64,000 bases of DNA from Phorcus lineatus. Lineage: Eukaryota > Mollusca > Gastropoda > Trochida > Trochidae. Positions 11,171 to 22,900 of the stretch are shown here, piece by piece (within the stretch, counting starts at the first letter, position 1; the number at the start of each line of letters is the position of its first letter). The stretch spans positions 25,058,622-25,122,621 of the forward strand of contig OV121093.1 of assembly GCA_921293015.1 (NCBI GenBank). Reading direction: 5' to 3'. The translations under genes were made by a program, and so were the position numbers. The notes beneath the pieces are model-generated. The model made no database searches. It was not told the origin of the DNA and saw only the letters and a list, made by a program, of their open reading frames with translations.

Positions 11171-13236
11171 CCAAATCAGAGGGCTTGTCACATGTAAGAA
11201 CTTTATGACGTTTCAATATAGCATGTTGGAGTCAACCCATGCTTCAATGCAGGTATAACATGAATACTGACACAGCAATTGAAGGCAAAACACGTAATCC
11301 TAGTGTCCTATTTTTTCTTGGAGTATTATTCCGACACCCTGTTTCAACAGCATTCCTCCATTTTCGGTCAACTATTTTCGGCTATAACAACTCGGGCAAT
11401 TATAAACATTGCTCAGCTCACATGAATACACATATTTTCAACATAATCAAGCCATGAATAGGAACGGTTTTACTACGCTATCTAGCGTCATAAAATTGAT
11501 GACCATTGAGCATGATTAAGATTGTATTGAGTTTATGCAGAAAACCTATTATTCTTTTTTATGCATGATTGCTGATTGGAAATCTGCCAACATATAAAAG
11601 TGGGTGTTGACATTCTGAGACGTGAAGCTTGTTTTAAAACTTGGAATGTTCATTTCAAGCATATCTATTGTAGCATGGCCAAAGATTCCAGATCCATACA
11701 TCATCCTATGGATCCATCCATCACGAGCCTTGGCGAGTGACAAAACAAAATTATTTCACGAGGGACATAAACTTGATATGAAAGGGGGACGAGTTTTGTA
11801 TCCTATTTATTACCCACGTTTTTTTAAAATGTAAACATCGTCAAATTAAAGTAAAATTTAGCTTCCCTATAGAGAAACTCAAAACGGATTGGAATGGTGA
11901 TTGGAATGTCGGCTCCTTCACTTCGGAAAACGTACGCTGCTTTGGCGTAATGTAGTTAAATACATTTGATAAAGAAACATATGAAAATAAACTACAACTG
12001 AAAGCAATCATTTAATTCATTTCATATAAAGACTTGGTTTCAGCTACAAATCTGTTATTCAGCCTAAACATGCGAAAATTGTCAACATTTTGAACTGATA
12101 AACGTGACCTAAATCTGGGCTCAACGTCAGTCGGCCGTCACTCCAGGCGAGTCGTGACGTTGGTAAAGTCTGTTCGGGAACAACGGATTAACAAGATACG
12201 TTTTGAATGGCACACGTAACATTTGGCCTCAAAAGGGAATAACATTGAAATTTATGTCTCAAAAACTGTCAACTGGTAAAGAAACTTTTCATTCAATATC
12301 AACTAGTCTTCATCAGAGGACAAGTCACTGTAGATAAACAATACGGCGACGCTTGGCGAAACAGGCAAAACAGTAAGTCTATATCTAAGTACTTGCTTTT
12401 CCCCCTGAGAAGTCTTGACAACACATATGGTGAAAGCGTTCAAAGGCCGAATACCATTCACAACTCGTCCAATACCTTTTCCATAGATTTTGAACAAATC
12501 ATTTTTACGGGTGACGCAATCTTTGTTTACATGAGTCCCGATAGACCTACTAGCAGACGAATTTTGTTACTTATTTAGATTGTATCGTTTTTCTATTCAT
12601 TTACGGACATTTCAGTAAGTAAAGGAAAGGAAAGCTTTGCATGTAGCCACAATGAAAATTAAGTTTTATTCGATTATATTATGAAAATTCTCGTTTTTCG
12701 TGTGCTTAGGAACGAAAACTTATGAATGGAAATCATGAATGAAATAGCTGATGAAAGTAGTACCGCTAACGTTAAAACTCATGTGTCAGCCAATCAAATC
12801 ACTCGAAAGTGTTATGACACATATGTGTCATAACAAATTGTTATGAAACCCCTTTACGAAGTCCCACGTGGGTAATAAATGTTGTTAGTTTTTTCCGAAA
12901 CTAAATGTTCTGTTTTTGCGTTAAAACCCAAGTAATCAAAGTATCGCTGTGAGAGTTTGGGAACTTTCTTTTGACCCAAACAGACATTGAATTTCTAATG
13001 CCAAAGACTAGTTATGTCAAAATAAGTCTTAGTTGGTCAGTACGTTTGACACTGAGTTGTACGACTTACTTCATCTCACACTTGTAACGGTTTTCGTTGT
13101 TTTGTAAGAGTAATTTCAGTTGATGATATGTCTCTTTTGCCTACTAGTTGACATTAAATAAAGCATATAACGTTTTATAACAACACCCAGTGTAAAGCGA
13201 ATCTGGGTTTGAAGCAAAGAATGTGGACAAACTCAC
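11171..13236. other. No gene recognised
   Basis: No element or gene was recognised. A minus-strand frame at 12303-12497 ends in an acidic tail (DLSSDED) but has no known domain and no clear acceptor, so it is not called. A perfect 26-bp palindrome lies at 12810-12835. Confidence 0.45.
12810..12835. repeat. Perfect 26-bp palindrome
   Basis: Half-site TGTTATGACACAT is followed directly by its exact reverse complement. The centre contains CATATG and TGACAC/GTGTCA. It could be a dimeric binding site or a cruciform former, but no function can be inferred. Confidence 0.8.
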
Positions 13237-13371
13237 CTTGGAGGTAGAAATAAAATGTACAGGTAGCTGAACTGTAGCAGAGGCAAGGAACTGTAGGCTC
13301 TCGGTGCAGAGTCACACTGAAGGTTGGAGCTCATGTAGTTACACCACATGCTTGTTCTATCCTCTGATTGG
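13237..13371 (-). promoter_or_regulatory. Candidate minus-strand promoter and first exon
   Basis: On the minus strand an inverted ATTGG (a CCAAT box, 13367-13371) is followed about 130 bases later by an excellent donor, CCAAG|GTGAGT, at 13236/13237. No coding frame through this stretch joins the exon at 466-614 without a stop in the ATG frame, so it would be a 5'-UTR exon. It lies upstream of the AASS exon on the same strand, which makes it a candidate AASS first exon, but nothing else ties the two together. Confidence 0.35.
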
Positions 13372-14497
13372 CTGATGAACAGTGTCACCTGGGTCTCAGT
13401 AACAATATCATATGATGATGGATTTTACTTCTTATATATACAATTATAGAGAGTAAATCAGTCTGACGTTGTTATAAGAGTTCCTACAATTTTTATAAAT
13501 CAGTATTGAATAAAATTGTAACCCAAGAAGATTAATTAACTCAAAATAAACCGAAAATGGTGAATAAACAATAAAATATGTAATTTATAAACATAACTGT
13601 TGACTGAGTTTGAATCGGGTGACATTAAAACAACCTGCCTATGTTCACAAGGTGAAAGAATGCTTACAATGAGTCAGTTATCACAATGTGTTACATCTCA
13701 ATTCCTAATCAACATGTCCCAAATTAAGTGATTCGCCAGTAGATTAGCACTGCTGCAAGGGGATGACGAATTACTGTGACGAGTCGTGTGGAGGACAGTA
13801 GTGAATAGCGTCTACAGCTGCCGGATAAGTGCATGTTTATTCAGTAGCAATATAGACACATGACATATTTCAGTGTCCGGGGAAATGAATACATTTACTG
13901 AAGAAAATAGTTTTGTTTCACTAGAAAATCGTCCTTTTTCCGAGATTTCCTGATATACGAGATCCTGGTATACGAGGTTCGACTTTATCATAAAAGTGAT
14001 CTCGCCTTTTGGAGTTGCTTCTTTTTTTGCTGACAATATTTAAAAGTGATCATTCAGAATTATTGTCATGTTCTAGAGGCAATGACTTGTAAGTCGTTAA
14101 TCAAGAAAGTATCTGACGCATATTTAATATCATGATTGTCATTCTCTCCGTGTTCTTAACTCAGTCAGTCTCTGTGATAAGAATAATTTATAAAATCATT
14201 GCTATGATGAAAGATGATGTTTCTAAGATTTGGGGAAATTTTCAGAAATTGGTAAATATATCATTTGTGTAAACATAAGCGTAAATGAACAATTAATTGA
14301 GAACAGTATAAATGATTAAAAAAAATATTGTAATGTGCTAACTAGATAATGAATAGATTTAGAATTTCAGGCAGGCCTCCGACAAGGTTTTTATTTCTTA
14401 TATAATATACTCCTGAGTAGGGGAGACTCTATTTGTTGAAATAAGTAAAATAGTGAAAATGGAGTACAATTAAAACATTTTTATCTTTTAACTTCAG

Positions 14498-14566
14498 ATG
14501 GCAGAGGTGGAAGGTGAAAGTACTGATGACCTAGTGTTCAATCTCAGTAAATCTTGTGGGGTGGAC
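14498..14566 (+). CDS. Candidate coding exon (MAEVEGES...)
   Basis: An acceptor-like tract (TTTTATCTTTTAACTTCAG) is followed immediately by ATG and 23 open codons (MAEVEGESTDDLVF, ending SKSCGVD). The exon ends at a consensus donor GAC|GTAAGT. The length is exactly divisible by three. Acidic, no recognised domain. It points away from the candidate minus-strand promoter at 13.3 kb, so the two could share a bidirectional control region. No partner exon was found. Confidence 0.35.
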
Positions 14567-15722
14567 GTAAGTCCGAGGGCATTGATATGGGTCATCGTGT
14601 ACCGAAGTGATCCGCCGCACTGACAGACTCTCCCAGATGTTTAAAACATATTCATTTCACAATATACATATACATATATACATTGTGAAAGGGATTGGCC
14701 AACAAGCTCACAGTGCTTATATTGAGGCCTCTCCCTTCAACATAATATAGATATATTGATTCCAACAACATACACATGTAGGCCTACTCTGTGCACCTTT
14801 AAACTCATTGACACCAGGGGAAGCGGTCACAGAGATATACATCTGCAACTAGCTATAATGATGTTAACCACTTTGATATTTGGTGGAACATAACCACTGT
14901 CATTAAAATAACTTACGTGCACATTGTTTGAACGCGGGTTTCGTTAAAGTTATTGGTTTTGAAGGTTTTCTTCACCGTGAATAAAGACCCGTCATGCCCT
15001 ATTTTTCATGTTTCAAATGACGTAGAATGTCATTTGATTAATGATTGCACCCCAAAGGATGCCGTACAACTTTGTGTGACAAAGTTACTCTATCGTACCG
15101 TTGTAATTTAAAGATTATTTCAAAGCCTTTTACTGGCAATAATAAAACAAGATGGACACAGTCAACTGGAGCATTAGCCTGTATACATATACATTGTTCA
15201 TGTTCGGAAAAGGGAAAGAGTGCAGGGAACTTGGCTCATTAATATGGTTTTTGTTGGAACCCAGGAGAACTCAACCTGTCTAGTCTGCTATGCAACTTCC
15301 ATCAAACCCACATCCGCATTGTCGTTAAGTCAGTTTCGTAGTTTAGCCAATTTAAATGCAGATGATTATGCACGTGTGCCTAATGAGTTCCTTCTATGTT
15401 ATTAAGACAAAACTATATGCCAATTCAATACACATCTTCATTTTACATACTTGTTGAATTATCAGACCGATGCTTGAATTAGAAACTATAACAACGCTAA
15501 TGCTAACATAGAGATCATCCACAAGTGCACAATTCTGTAACACCGGATGCTACTGTATCAATCCATTTCATGTGGCTTCATGTCTATGTACAAGAGACAC
15601 ACGCAGAGACGGACGTTTTATTCAGTAACAAGCCTCCACCCAAAAACACACATTGAGGGAATTATTTAGATTTGTGTTTCTTGTCAAAATATGATAGATA
15701 AAGACATAATCCTTATGTTATT
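14567..15722. other. No gene recognised
   Basis: AT-rich DNA with a few short open frames (15045-15242, 15220-15405) that lack splice sites or domain signals. Its left end could be intron of the candidate exon at 14498. Confidence 0.4.
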
Positions 15723-15729
15723 TTTTATT
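15722..15729 (-). terminator. Candidate polyadenylation signal for the propeller gene
   Basis: Minus-strand ATTAATAAAAAATAA about 360 bases downstream of the stop codon at 16089 contains AATAAA, a reasonable 3'-UTR length. Confidence 0.45.
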
Positions 15730-16088
15730 AATGATCTGAAGGAATGACATAAAATTAATAAGTTAATGTTGACGTGAAGTATAAATACGGAAACAAAATT
15801 CCACAATTTCTAAACCCTCAATTCTACACACCAACATGAACATGATGGAACATGATGAGATGAAATAAGAGGGATATTTCAGTATCTCCATTTAATCTTA
15901 CATGCAGCTACTTACGAACTACCTTCGAATCTGCATTACACCCCAGGATCACGATAACATTCAATAGGAGGATGCTCCAATCAATCGCTATTGAGTACAA
16001 CAAACAATTCGTATTCAACAGCTTTAGATCTGAAATATCTTCTATAACAAGATGATATAAATATCATAATGTATAATCCTATGAACCG

Positions 16089-16900
16089 TTACGGAATATA
16101 CCATGCCGTCTTCCAGGAACCATGACGTTTTACATCCGTTGAGCTGTAGTTTGCATGAATAACTTTTACTTTATGCTCAGCAGAAAAGCCGATACGCCAG
16201 AAATATGGATACGAAGGTTTTGGAAACTCACCGTACAATTTTTTATCGAAAATAAACATTTGCTTGACATTGATGTCCTCTAGAAATATGTGTTTGACTG
16301 CTGATGTGACGCTTATCCTGTAGAGTTTCTTCACGTCATACGTGACGCTTATTACGAACAGCGAGTCCCGGTCGTCATAACACATGTCTATCGAAGGTTG
16401 GTCGAACAACGTAAAGAGGTGTGTACCATTAACGGCTTTTAAAATAACCTTTGTAGAGCATCCTGCTATGACATTTCCTGTACTGGTTATGGCTATAAAA
16501 GTTGGAGGAAAGTGTGCATGAAAGCACGGTTCACAATTGGTCCCAACCATTGATATTGAAAAAAGGGTAGAGTCGACTGCAAAGAATATTGTCCCATCTG
16601 CACTGACTGCCAGTGCACTACATCTGATGTTCTGCCTCAGTGAGGTAGATATCTCACTCGCCAGATTATGAGCAAATAACTCTTCCTCCGTAGCAAATAC
16701 AACGTTTCGGGATTGATTGTAAAACACCAAGAGTCGTATGTCCCTACCAAATAGCGGCCTGTACGTATAAACAAAGCCGCTACCCATGGTGAAGAGGAGG
16801 ACAACAGTCCTGTTTCCATTTCCAATTGACACTGCTGCCATGATAGTGTTCTCGATCCGGGTTTCTCTCTCGTACCGTAGGGCTGGTAAACCTCGGAAAC
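16089..16900 (-). CDS. Terminal exon, membrane-anchored PAN-like/beta-propeller protein
   Basis: The exon follows a strong acceptor (GTCTGTCCTGTTTTACAG) and encodes about 270 residues to TAA at 16089. It consists of repeated short beta-strand blocks such as CSALAVSADGTIFFAV, then FIAITSTGNVIAG and then DSLFVISVTYDVKKLYRI. This spacing of a hydrophobic strand, a D/N-G turn and another strand is typical of NHL- or YWTD-type beta-propellers. N-glycosylation sequons (NRT, NQS, NGT, NYS) fit an extracellular location. It begins with two bases of a split glycine codon, which matches the phase-1 end of the exon at 17699-17774. The exact family is not recognised. Confidence 0.65.
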
Positions 16901-17450
16901 CTGTAAAACAGGACAGACACATTGACCAGGGGGATGGGGGACCTGGAATATAAAAAGGGCAGACGTCACAGGGAGGATGGGAAACAGGTCCTTGATTTTC
17001 GAAGCCCACTTAGTGCTAAGATAGTCGTAAGTGCCATACATTAGCGTTGACTTATGGCTATCTAAGCACTAAGAGAGCTTCGAAAATCTAGGCCCTGGAA
17101 TAAAAAGGGCAGACGTCAATAGGGCGCGGAACCTGGAATATAAAAAGGACAGACGTCACAGGGAAACTGAGAACCTCGATATTCTGGAATACAGGACAAG
17201 CAAACGTCACGGGAGGAGGGATTCGACGGCTTGGATATCTGGAACAGAGGCGTGGCACTAGTGACGGCGGTCTGAGCTACCTTGGGAACTTTAAACAGAG
17301 GACAAGCACACGCCACCGAAGGATGGGAGTACGAAGGGGATGATATACCAGGGCGTTGCACTAGTCACGCGAGGTTGGGAAATATGAAGACCTGGAACAG
17401 AGGAGGGAGACAAGTACAGGGGGACTGGAAACCTTGGAACAGCGCAAACA
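16901..17450 (-). repeat. Tandem array of 3'-splice-site-like sequences
   Basis: Read on the minus strand, the intron immediately before the exon at 16900 consists of about eight degenerate units of roughly 55-60 bases. Each carries a pyrimidine tract and CAG, e.g. GTCTGTCCTTTTTATATTCCAG, TTGTCCTGTATTCCAG and CACGCCTCTGTTCCAG. The acceptor that fits the gene model is the last member. The next one upstream (exon edge 16942) lies 42 bases away and keeps the same frame, so its use would insert 14 residues. A hairpin element at 16994-17088 interrupts the array. Confidence 0.7.
16994..17088. repeat. 95-bp foldback hairpin inserted in the splice-site array
   Basis: Ends GATTTTCGAAGC and GCTTCGAAAATC are exact inverted repeats. 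Inside, CTTAGTGCTAAGATAG pairs imperfectly with CTATCTAAGCACTAAG. Repeat units of the array continue on both sides, so this is an insertion. It is probably a small MITE. Confidence 0.75.
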
Positions 17451-17698
17451 ATCTCTTGTCAGTTACGCACAATACCAATATAAGAAATGAAAGCAAACTG
17501 AAACTGACGACGATTTGTGAATGCCTCGTTTATTTCCTATTTGACACTTTATGCCAGTGCCATATCTTACACGAAAATGAGTAACGATATACTTACTTAC
17601 TTAGATGTGATAATTTGATATAAAAAAAATTTCATAGATTTGATGTTTTGTTATTTGGCTGCTTATTCCCTAGAAAAAACCTCAAACACTTAACTTAC

Positions 17699-17774
17699 CT
17701 TGGATGCAGATGTAACCGCGCACTGTCTTCATGAACCAGTGATTCTGTGGGCATTTTGCTGTGGTCTTCAAAGT
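17699..17774 (-). CDS. Middle exon of the PAN-like/propeller gene
   Basis: This 76-base exon encodes TLKTTAKCPQNHWF then MKTVRGYICIQ plus one base. It is bounded by acceptor TCATTCACTCAATTCAG and a consensus donor CAAG|GTAAGT. It begins in phase 0, matching the end of the exon at 20974, and ends in phase 1, matching the exon starting at 16900. The two cysteines could complete the disulphides of the preceding cysteine-rich segment. It is too short to be found by frame length alone; splice signals and phase on both sides support it. Confidence 0.6.
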
Positions 17775-19181
17775 CTGAATTGAGTGAATGATACAACCGA
17801 GTGAAATTACAGAATAAGTTTCGTATGGTACAGTCCGCTATGTATAGGTTTTAAAACAACAAATGACCGCAACGTAGATATGCACTCACTTCCTTGTGAT
17901 CAATACTAGTTTGCACTGCTGACGACTATTTTACAAACGATCCTTTTGCATTTTGGCAAAGATTTGACAAAGTTGGCATGTAGGGGAAAATTGTTGCATA
18001 GTTACTCATACCTCTTATTATTGCTAGCTAATGACAATTGTTGATAGTTTGCGTCAACCGTTGACAAGGTTCCCTTTTACCAGTATACTCATGGTAACTG
18101 GTATACTTCGTTCAGTTTCGCTTCTTTTGGATATTCCCATTTAGTACATTTGGGTATTTAAGTGTCAAAACAATGTAACATTACACTGAAAAAAGAAAGT
18201 AAATATTGGTAGTTGTAATGTCAGTAATTCAATTCATTCAAGACAACTGGTTCAAAGTTTGTGTTTGCCTTTTAGTCAAACGTTGCAGGACTATAGAACG
18301 TCAAAATCGCAAATTCCGGAAAACCACAAATTCAATAAAAAAGAAGCCTGACAACAAAATCTGGTCCGGTCTGGTTGACAGATTGAACTCGAAAGATCTT
18401 AAATGAATTCCACATTTGCATAATGAGAGATTTTCATTGATTTTTAAACAAAATGACACCACTTAAACAACCAGTTACTCCTTATTTTGCAAGGTAAAAT
18501 GTACTGATGTGTGAGAATCATCTTGGCAACACGACTTTTGTTTTGATATCAGAAACCTGAAATTTATCTCCTAGTTTCGGTACAAAGTCAAAAGTTATCT
18601 TTGATAAAAATTCAGGACAATTTAATACGTAATTTCTTGAAATGACAACATGAATAACCTTTCTTTAAAGACATTATTCACAAAATCGTCAGATTATCGT
18701 AAAAATCCAAGAGCATCACATTCATGTTTTGAATACAGGGGTGGTTCATTTTTTTGACCATATGTAGGCCTATATATTTGAAAAAGTCGCAACTCATCAT
18801 GGTGCACTTTGTGTACACCCCTGGAGAGCCTTGTCGTTAGCGTAACACAACAATTAGCACAACTAGTCCACGAGTTCAACATCATTGGTCAGCTTTCAAT
18901 GTATTATTGTTTTGCATTTATAATGGGCGGCTTATTTGCCTTTGATCTTTTCGCAACGGTAAATCATGAATAACGAAAACTCATCGGATATCTATTTCGT
19001 ACCGATTTAAAGTGTTAGAGTGTTTTCTTAAGATTTCTGTTTTTTTGGAATTCATTCTTTTAGGAATATACCCTTCACACTTTATCACATATAACCAACG
19101 TCCTGATTGAGCACCAGTGATATTACAACATCAACTTCTGTATGAAGGTTATATATGGGGTGTTGATATGCTTGTTATAGG
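17775..19181. other. Intron of the PAN-like/propeller gene, no other gene seen
   Basis: Lies between two exons of the minus-strand gene. Short frames (18206-18406, 18694-18885) show no domain or splice support. Confidence 0.5.
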
Positions 19182-19798
19182 TGTAACATAATACTGTTTT
19201 GCCCGATAATAATAATTGGTCAACTGAGGTCAAGCGATAACTCATAATTGGTCACGAGATGATGACTAAGAAGATGCTGACAAGGGACTATGTGGCATAG
19301 GTCACGAGAAGACTTGCCTGGACATAGTACGTGGAGGACACGTTGTGATGGCCTCAGCTAAAATACCTCTTTAAATACTGGCCATTTGTGGATGGTCGGG
19401 AGAGAACGAACGGAAACATTGGGGTGTCCAGAGGCCGGCTGAAGTAACGAGAACTACACTAAGAACTCTGTCTTCAACTGTGTGAGCTCTGTCTTCAACT
19501 GTGTCAACCAGAAGAAACTTTGACTCTGTGTTCTGTGTGAGTACTGTGTACCTGTAGAAACCGAAACCAACTCTATAGCCGCCTCTGGACAAGTGCCCGA
19601 CAGCCGTTCCAGCTATCATCCCACATCGTGCAGATAGCTGACGTTCTTCAAACTCCATTCCATAACTGCTGACCTGCAGTTACTGTTACAATTGCCTTTA
19701 AGTTGTTATTGTTGCCTGACCTGTGAGTTGCTGATTCCCCTATAAATAAAAGATCCGACGATATTGCTGAAAACCTCTTGTGTTATAATTGTGTCACA
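19182..19798 (+). mobile_element. Solo LTR (617 bp) with 4-bp target duplication
   Basis: Starts TGTAACATAATACTG and ends GTGTCACA, with short inverted termini TGTAACA/TGTCACA. The tetranucleotide TAGG flanks both sides (19178-19181 and 19799-19802). AATAAA near 19745 sits about 50 bases before the end, as in an LTR polyadenylation region, and a TTTAAATA element lies near 19370. No internal retrovirus-like coding region or second LTR is present, so it is a recombination remnant. It lies inside the first intron of the propeller gene, on the opposite strand. Family (Gypsy or BEL/Pao) not determined. Confidence 0.75.
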
Positions 19799-19802
19799 TA
19801 GG

Positions 19803-20973
19803 TTATAACATACAAAAAATGTATATGTAAAAAGCAGCAAAATTGTACGACTTTCCGGAGCAGTTCTCCAAATATATTACTTGAAACTTCAATTTTGGTA
19901 TTGATGCTATCGTTAGAGTGTTGATGTGTCTCATAGTGGTTGAACTCCAAGGTGTAAGTAAGAAAGTAAGAAATTGTGACCAAAAACATCAAAACTACAA
20001 GTTCGGTGACATTTGTTACCTATGTATTTACCTGTATCTGTTCATGTGTTACAATAGCTTCTTCCCTTAGAGTGGTCGCCAATCGTTGATATGATTGACT
20101 GAACATGGTATAAAAATATCTTATGTTTCTTATTGGCGATCGAACTATAGACAGTATTATATGAGCTGTGCTCACTTATATTTGGTCTGATTTCTGGTTG
20201 TAGGGCATTTTACGATCGCTTCTGTGCATCTTCTTTGTTCACGGGATGGGTCGAATGAACGTAATTATGATTAGTTAACGGTTTATAGAATAGATACAAC
20301 ATGAACCAGGGAAATCATTGAAAATAAAAGAAGCCTTGGCCCATTGAGCAGATCCCTTTGGCAAACATCCTTCAACGTATTGGTTTATTGGAGCGTTGAG
20401 TAATATTGACAAGTGAAATTTAGGTATTTATTTCAACATAGGAGAGGCTTGGCCGCTCCTCACGTGGCTTGGAATCTCTCGGTGGGGATTTTTGGAGAAT
20501 ATTGTCTTATGCCTTAAAACAATGTACTCAAATATGTACGTATGTCTTCCATACGTTAAGAAATTAAGTTTTCAAACTACGTTTGATTACAAGCTTTGGA
20601 ACAGTGTCCAAATTTACATCTTAGCGCTGTCTTTATACCTGTTTCTGTTAACATTTTCAGTAACAGTCATTTTATTTCAATGAAGTAACAAACTTGTTAA
20701 TATTTTGAGTTTGTGAATGCAACCATGCTATACACGTACTTGATGCAACAAAGGTCCAATGTTACTTACTTACGACTTCTCAACTTATCAATTGAGAAGT
20801 TATCAGCGGCAACTAAACAGGATTGTAACATTGCATAATAGCTCTTTTACTCTTGACTACTCGCCTGTGTTAAGGCGGAAGTAATCGTTTGAAGTCTCAA
20901 CAGGCAGGGAAAATGGACTTGAGAAGAAGGTAATTGCACAAAACTGCATCATATAGTATACCCTAAATATTAC
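19803..20973. other. Intron sequence, nothing recognised
   Basis: Remainder of the first intron of the minus-strand gene. A short hairpin (ACTTCTCAA/TTGAGAAGT) near 20766-20791 is the only structure noted. Confidence 0.45.
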
Positions 20974-21205
20974 CTTTGTTAAGCGGAATCTGTAAGCTCC
21001 AGACACGTGTGTTACAGCTGGATCTAAGTAACAGCGTAGCGTTATATGATAGTTGTAGTTCCTGCACCCCGAGAGGAGCGAGCACTGCTGTTCACACTGC
21101 TTTGGTCCGAGTAGTACAGGGTGGGATAGAATGAACATCAGATAGCCCAGGCCAGATCCACAGCACGCCATCATGCACAGCGCGCTTACCAACATTATCG
21201 CAATC
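20974..21205 (-). CDS. 5' exon: signal anchor plus PAN-like cysteine segment
   Basis: The exon follows acceptor TTTGTTTCTCAAG and ends at donor AAAG|GTAATA in phase 0. A probable start Met at 21195 opens a hydrophobic stretch (MLVSALCMMACCGSG, then LGYLMFILS) that would serve as signal peptide or type II anchor. It is followed by CEQQCSLLSGCRNYNY and an R-C-Y-L block. The C-x3-C-x6-C...YNY...C-x-L spacing resembles the core of a PAN/apple domain. Together with the exons at 17699 and 16089 it predicts about 370 residues. Domain naming is inference; a further 5' exon may lie upstream. Confidence 0.6.
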
Positions 21206-21525
21206 CTTGAGAAACAAAAATGGAAATAAGGGCATTGAAATATATGTATGTAAAGAAGACAAGGATATTCTATGGATAAACCAGTCACACGTGTATTCAA
21301 ATGTAATTTGTCATTAAAAGATATAATCGTTTTTTGCCGATTTTGTTGCACATCAGCTATTTTAATTATGCACCCAAAAAATATTTTTAAGAAAACCAGT
21401 TAGCGTAAAAAAAACCCAGTAACGATATGACGTCATCCGCATCCTTCTTTCAACAAAATCGAGAAGTGCAACCATCTAGATTTTCTTAACCTGGCTTAAC
21501 ACGTGATCACTACTACAAATTCAGC

Positions 21526-22900
21526 ATGCCACAAACTGGATTTTGCGATTTCAAGGATGATTGCTCAATAATAAAGGCTGTCACAGTTAGTGATGAGGCA
21601 CTTTCGGATCATTTTGATGTCAAATGTATAATGGACATACGTAAACCTGATGACAAGGACTCGCCAAATGTCAATGAGAATGTCCAGGCCTATGACGAAA
21701 ACCTCAGGATAGGAAGTAATATTATGTTCCCCTTTAATCAAGCTCACTTGTTTCCGTCCAAATACAGGATGGTACACTGATAACATCAACGTGAAGGAGA
21801 AGAGAAGAAGAACAGCTGAGATGTGGCGCAAAACCAAATTGCAAATGCACAGACAGTTATGAATGCAAGCACGCAATGACATCTGGATCACATTCTGAGG
21901 CACCAATCTGGTTCTCTCTTCCTGGGAATAAGTGTAAAGAATATCTTGCAGAAAGTTTCGCAGATTACTTTTTAGAAAAGATTGAAGGAAGCACAGTACA
22001 TCTGGAGGAAATTAAGCAGTCGACTCGATTCTCTTTTTGATTTGAAGTGACCTTTACAGGTTAGGCATTTCAGAACAAAAACAAGTGAAGACTTGTGATA
22101 TCGACGATAAAAACCAAAGCATCTTCTCAAGACTATTTCCAAACTGCCTTAGTAAGCTGTTAGTAAATCAAATCTCACAACACTAACTGGATATCTTCAA
22201 CTCCTCACTGTCTTCAGGTGAGGTCCCAGATTCCTACAAACGGTAAAAAACGAAAGGAAAAATATCGGCTAGTATATGATTCGTTTGTCTATAATGCCGG
22301 TAGCAGATTGCTGCCAACCAAAATAATTGAAATTAGCTTGAAACTTGTCCCTCGTACCTCGCTCCGTTTCTTAATCTGACCAAGGCTCGATTAGAGCTGT
22401 GTCACATGGCCTTGACCGCCAGACTATTACAGCCAATAAGAATCGAGGCTTGAAAGACATACAAAACATCACATCTGAGCTTTGTATATCGGAATACGAG
22501 CTTTTTCTGAATGAGTTCGAGCTTTGATTAACGCAAAAGTTCACTATCAGGACGAATACGCTCATGTTTGTTCAGAAATTAAGCCAAAAGACCTCGAGGA
22601 AGATAGCTAGAAAGAGTTTTCATCTTGACATTCTCTAGCAGAACCATATTTTCGACCATGATAATGAATTGAAAGATCTTATCAATGCCAATGTACCAAT
22701 TATTCCCTCCGTTCATCTGGTGCCATGTTCCTCTCTCAGCTGCCTACAAGATCAACTGTGGGAGAGTGTGGAGTTGCAGCTCCTGTGATCTGGAACAATT
22801 ACCCGATACCCAAGAGATATCAACACAAGAGAATCTTTCACATCAGCGGAGTTTTCTCTAGAAAATGACAACCAGGTCGAGAAATTTCAGTTTACAGCGT
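21526..22900 (+). pseudogene. CR1-like LINE, heavily decayed
   Basis: Three blocks are recognisable in order. Near 21590 is an endonuclease end (SDEALSDHFDVKC). At 21880-22020 is the linker before RT (SLPGNKCKEYLAESFADYF), and at 22140-22250 is the start of the RT region (NSSLSSGEVPDSYKR). Near 22720-22800 the C-terminal block GVAAPVIWNNYP appears. The RT catalytic core between them is missing and frames shift repeatedly, so this is an old, internally deleted copy. Confidence 0.6.

Noticed and set aside
12303-12497. Minus-strand frame ending DLSSDED
   Set aside because: No recognisable domain and no convincing splice acceptor; kept only as a note.
19371-19658. Minus-strand frame of 95 codons
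   Set aside because: Lies wholly within the solo LTR, antisense, with no domain.
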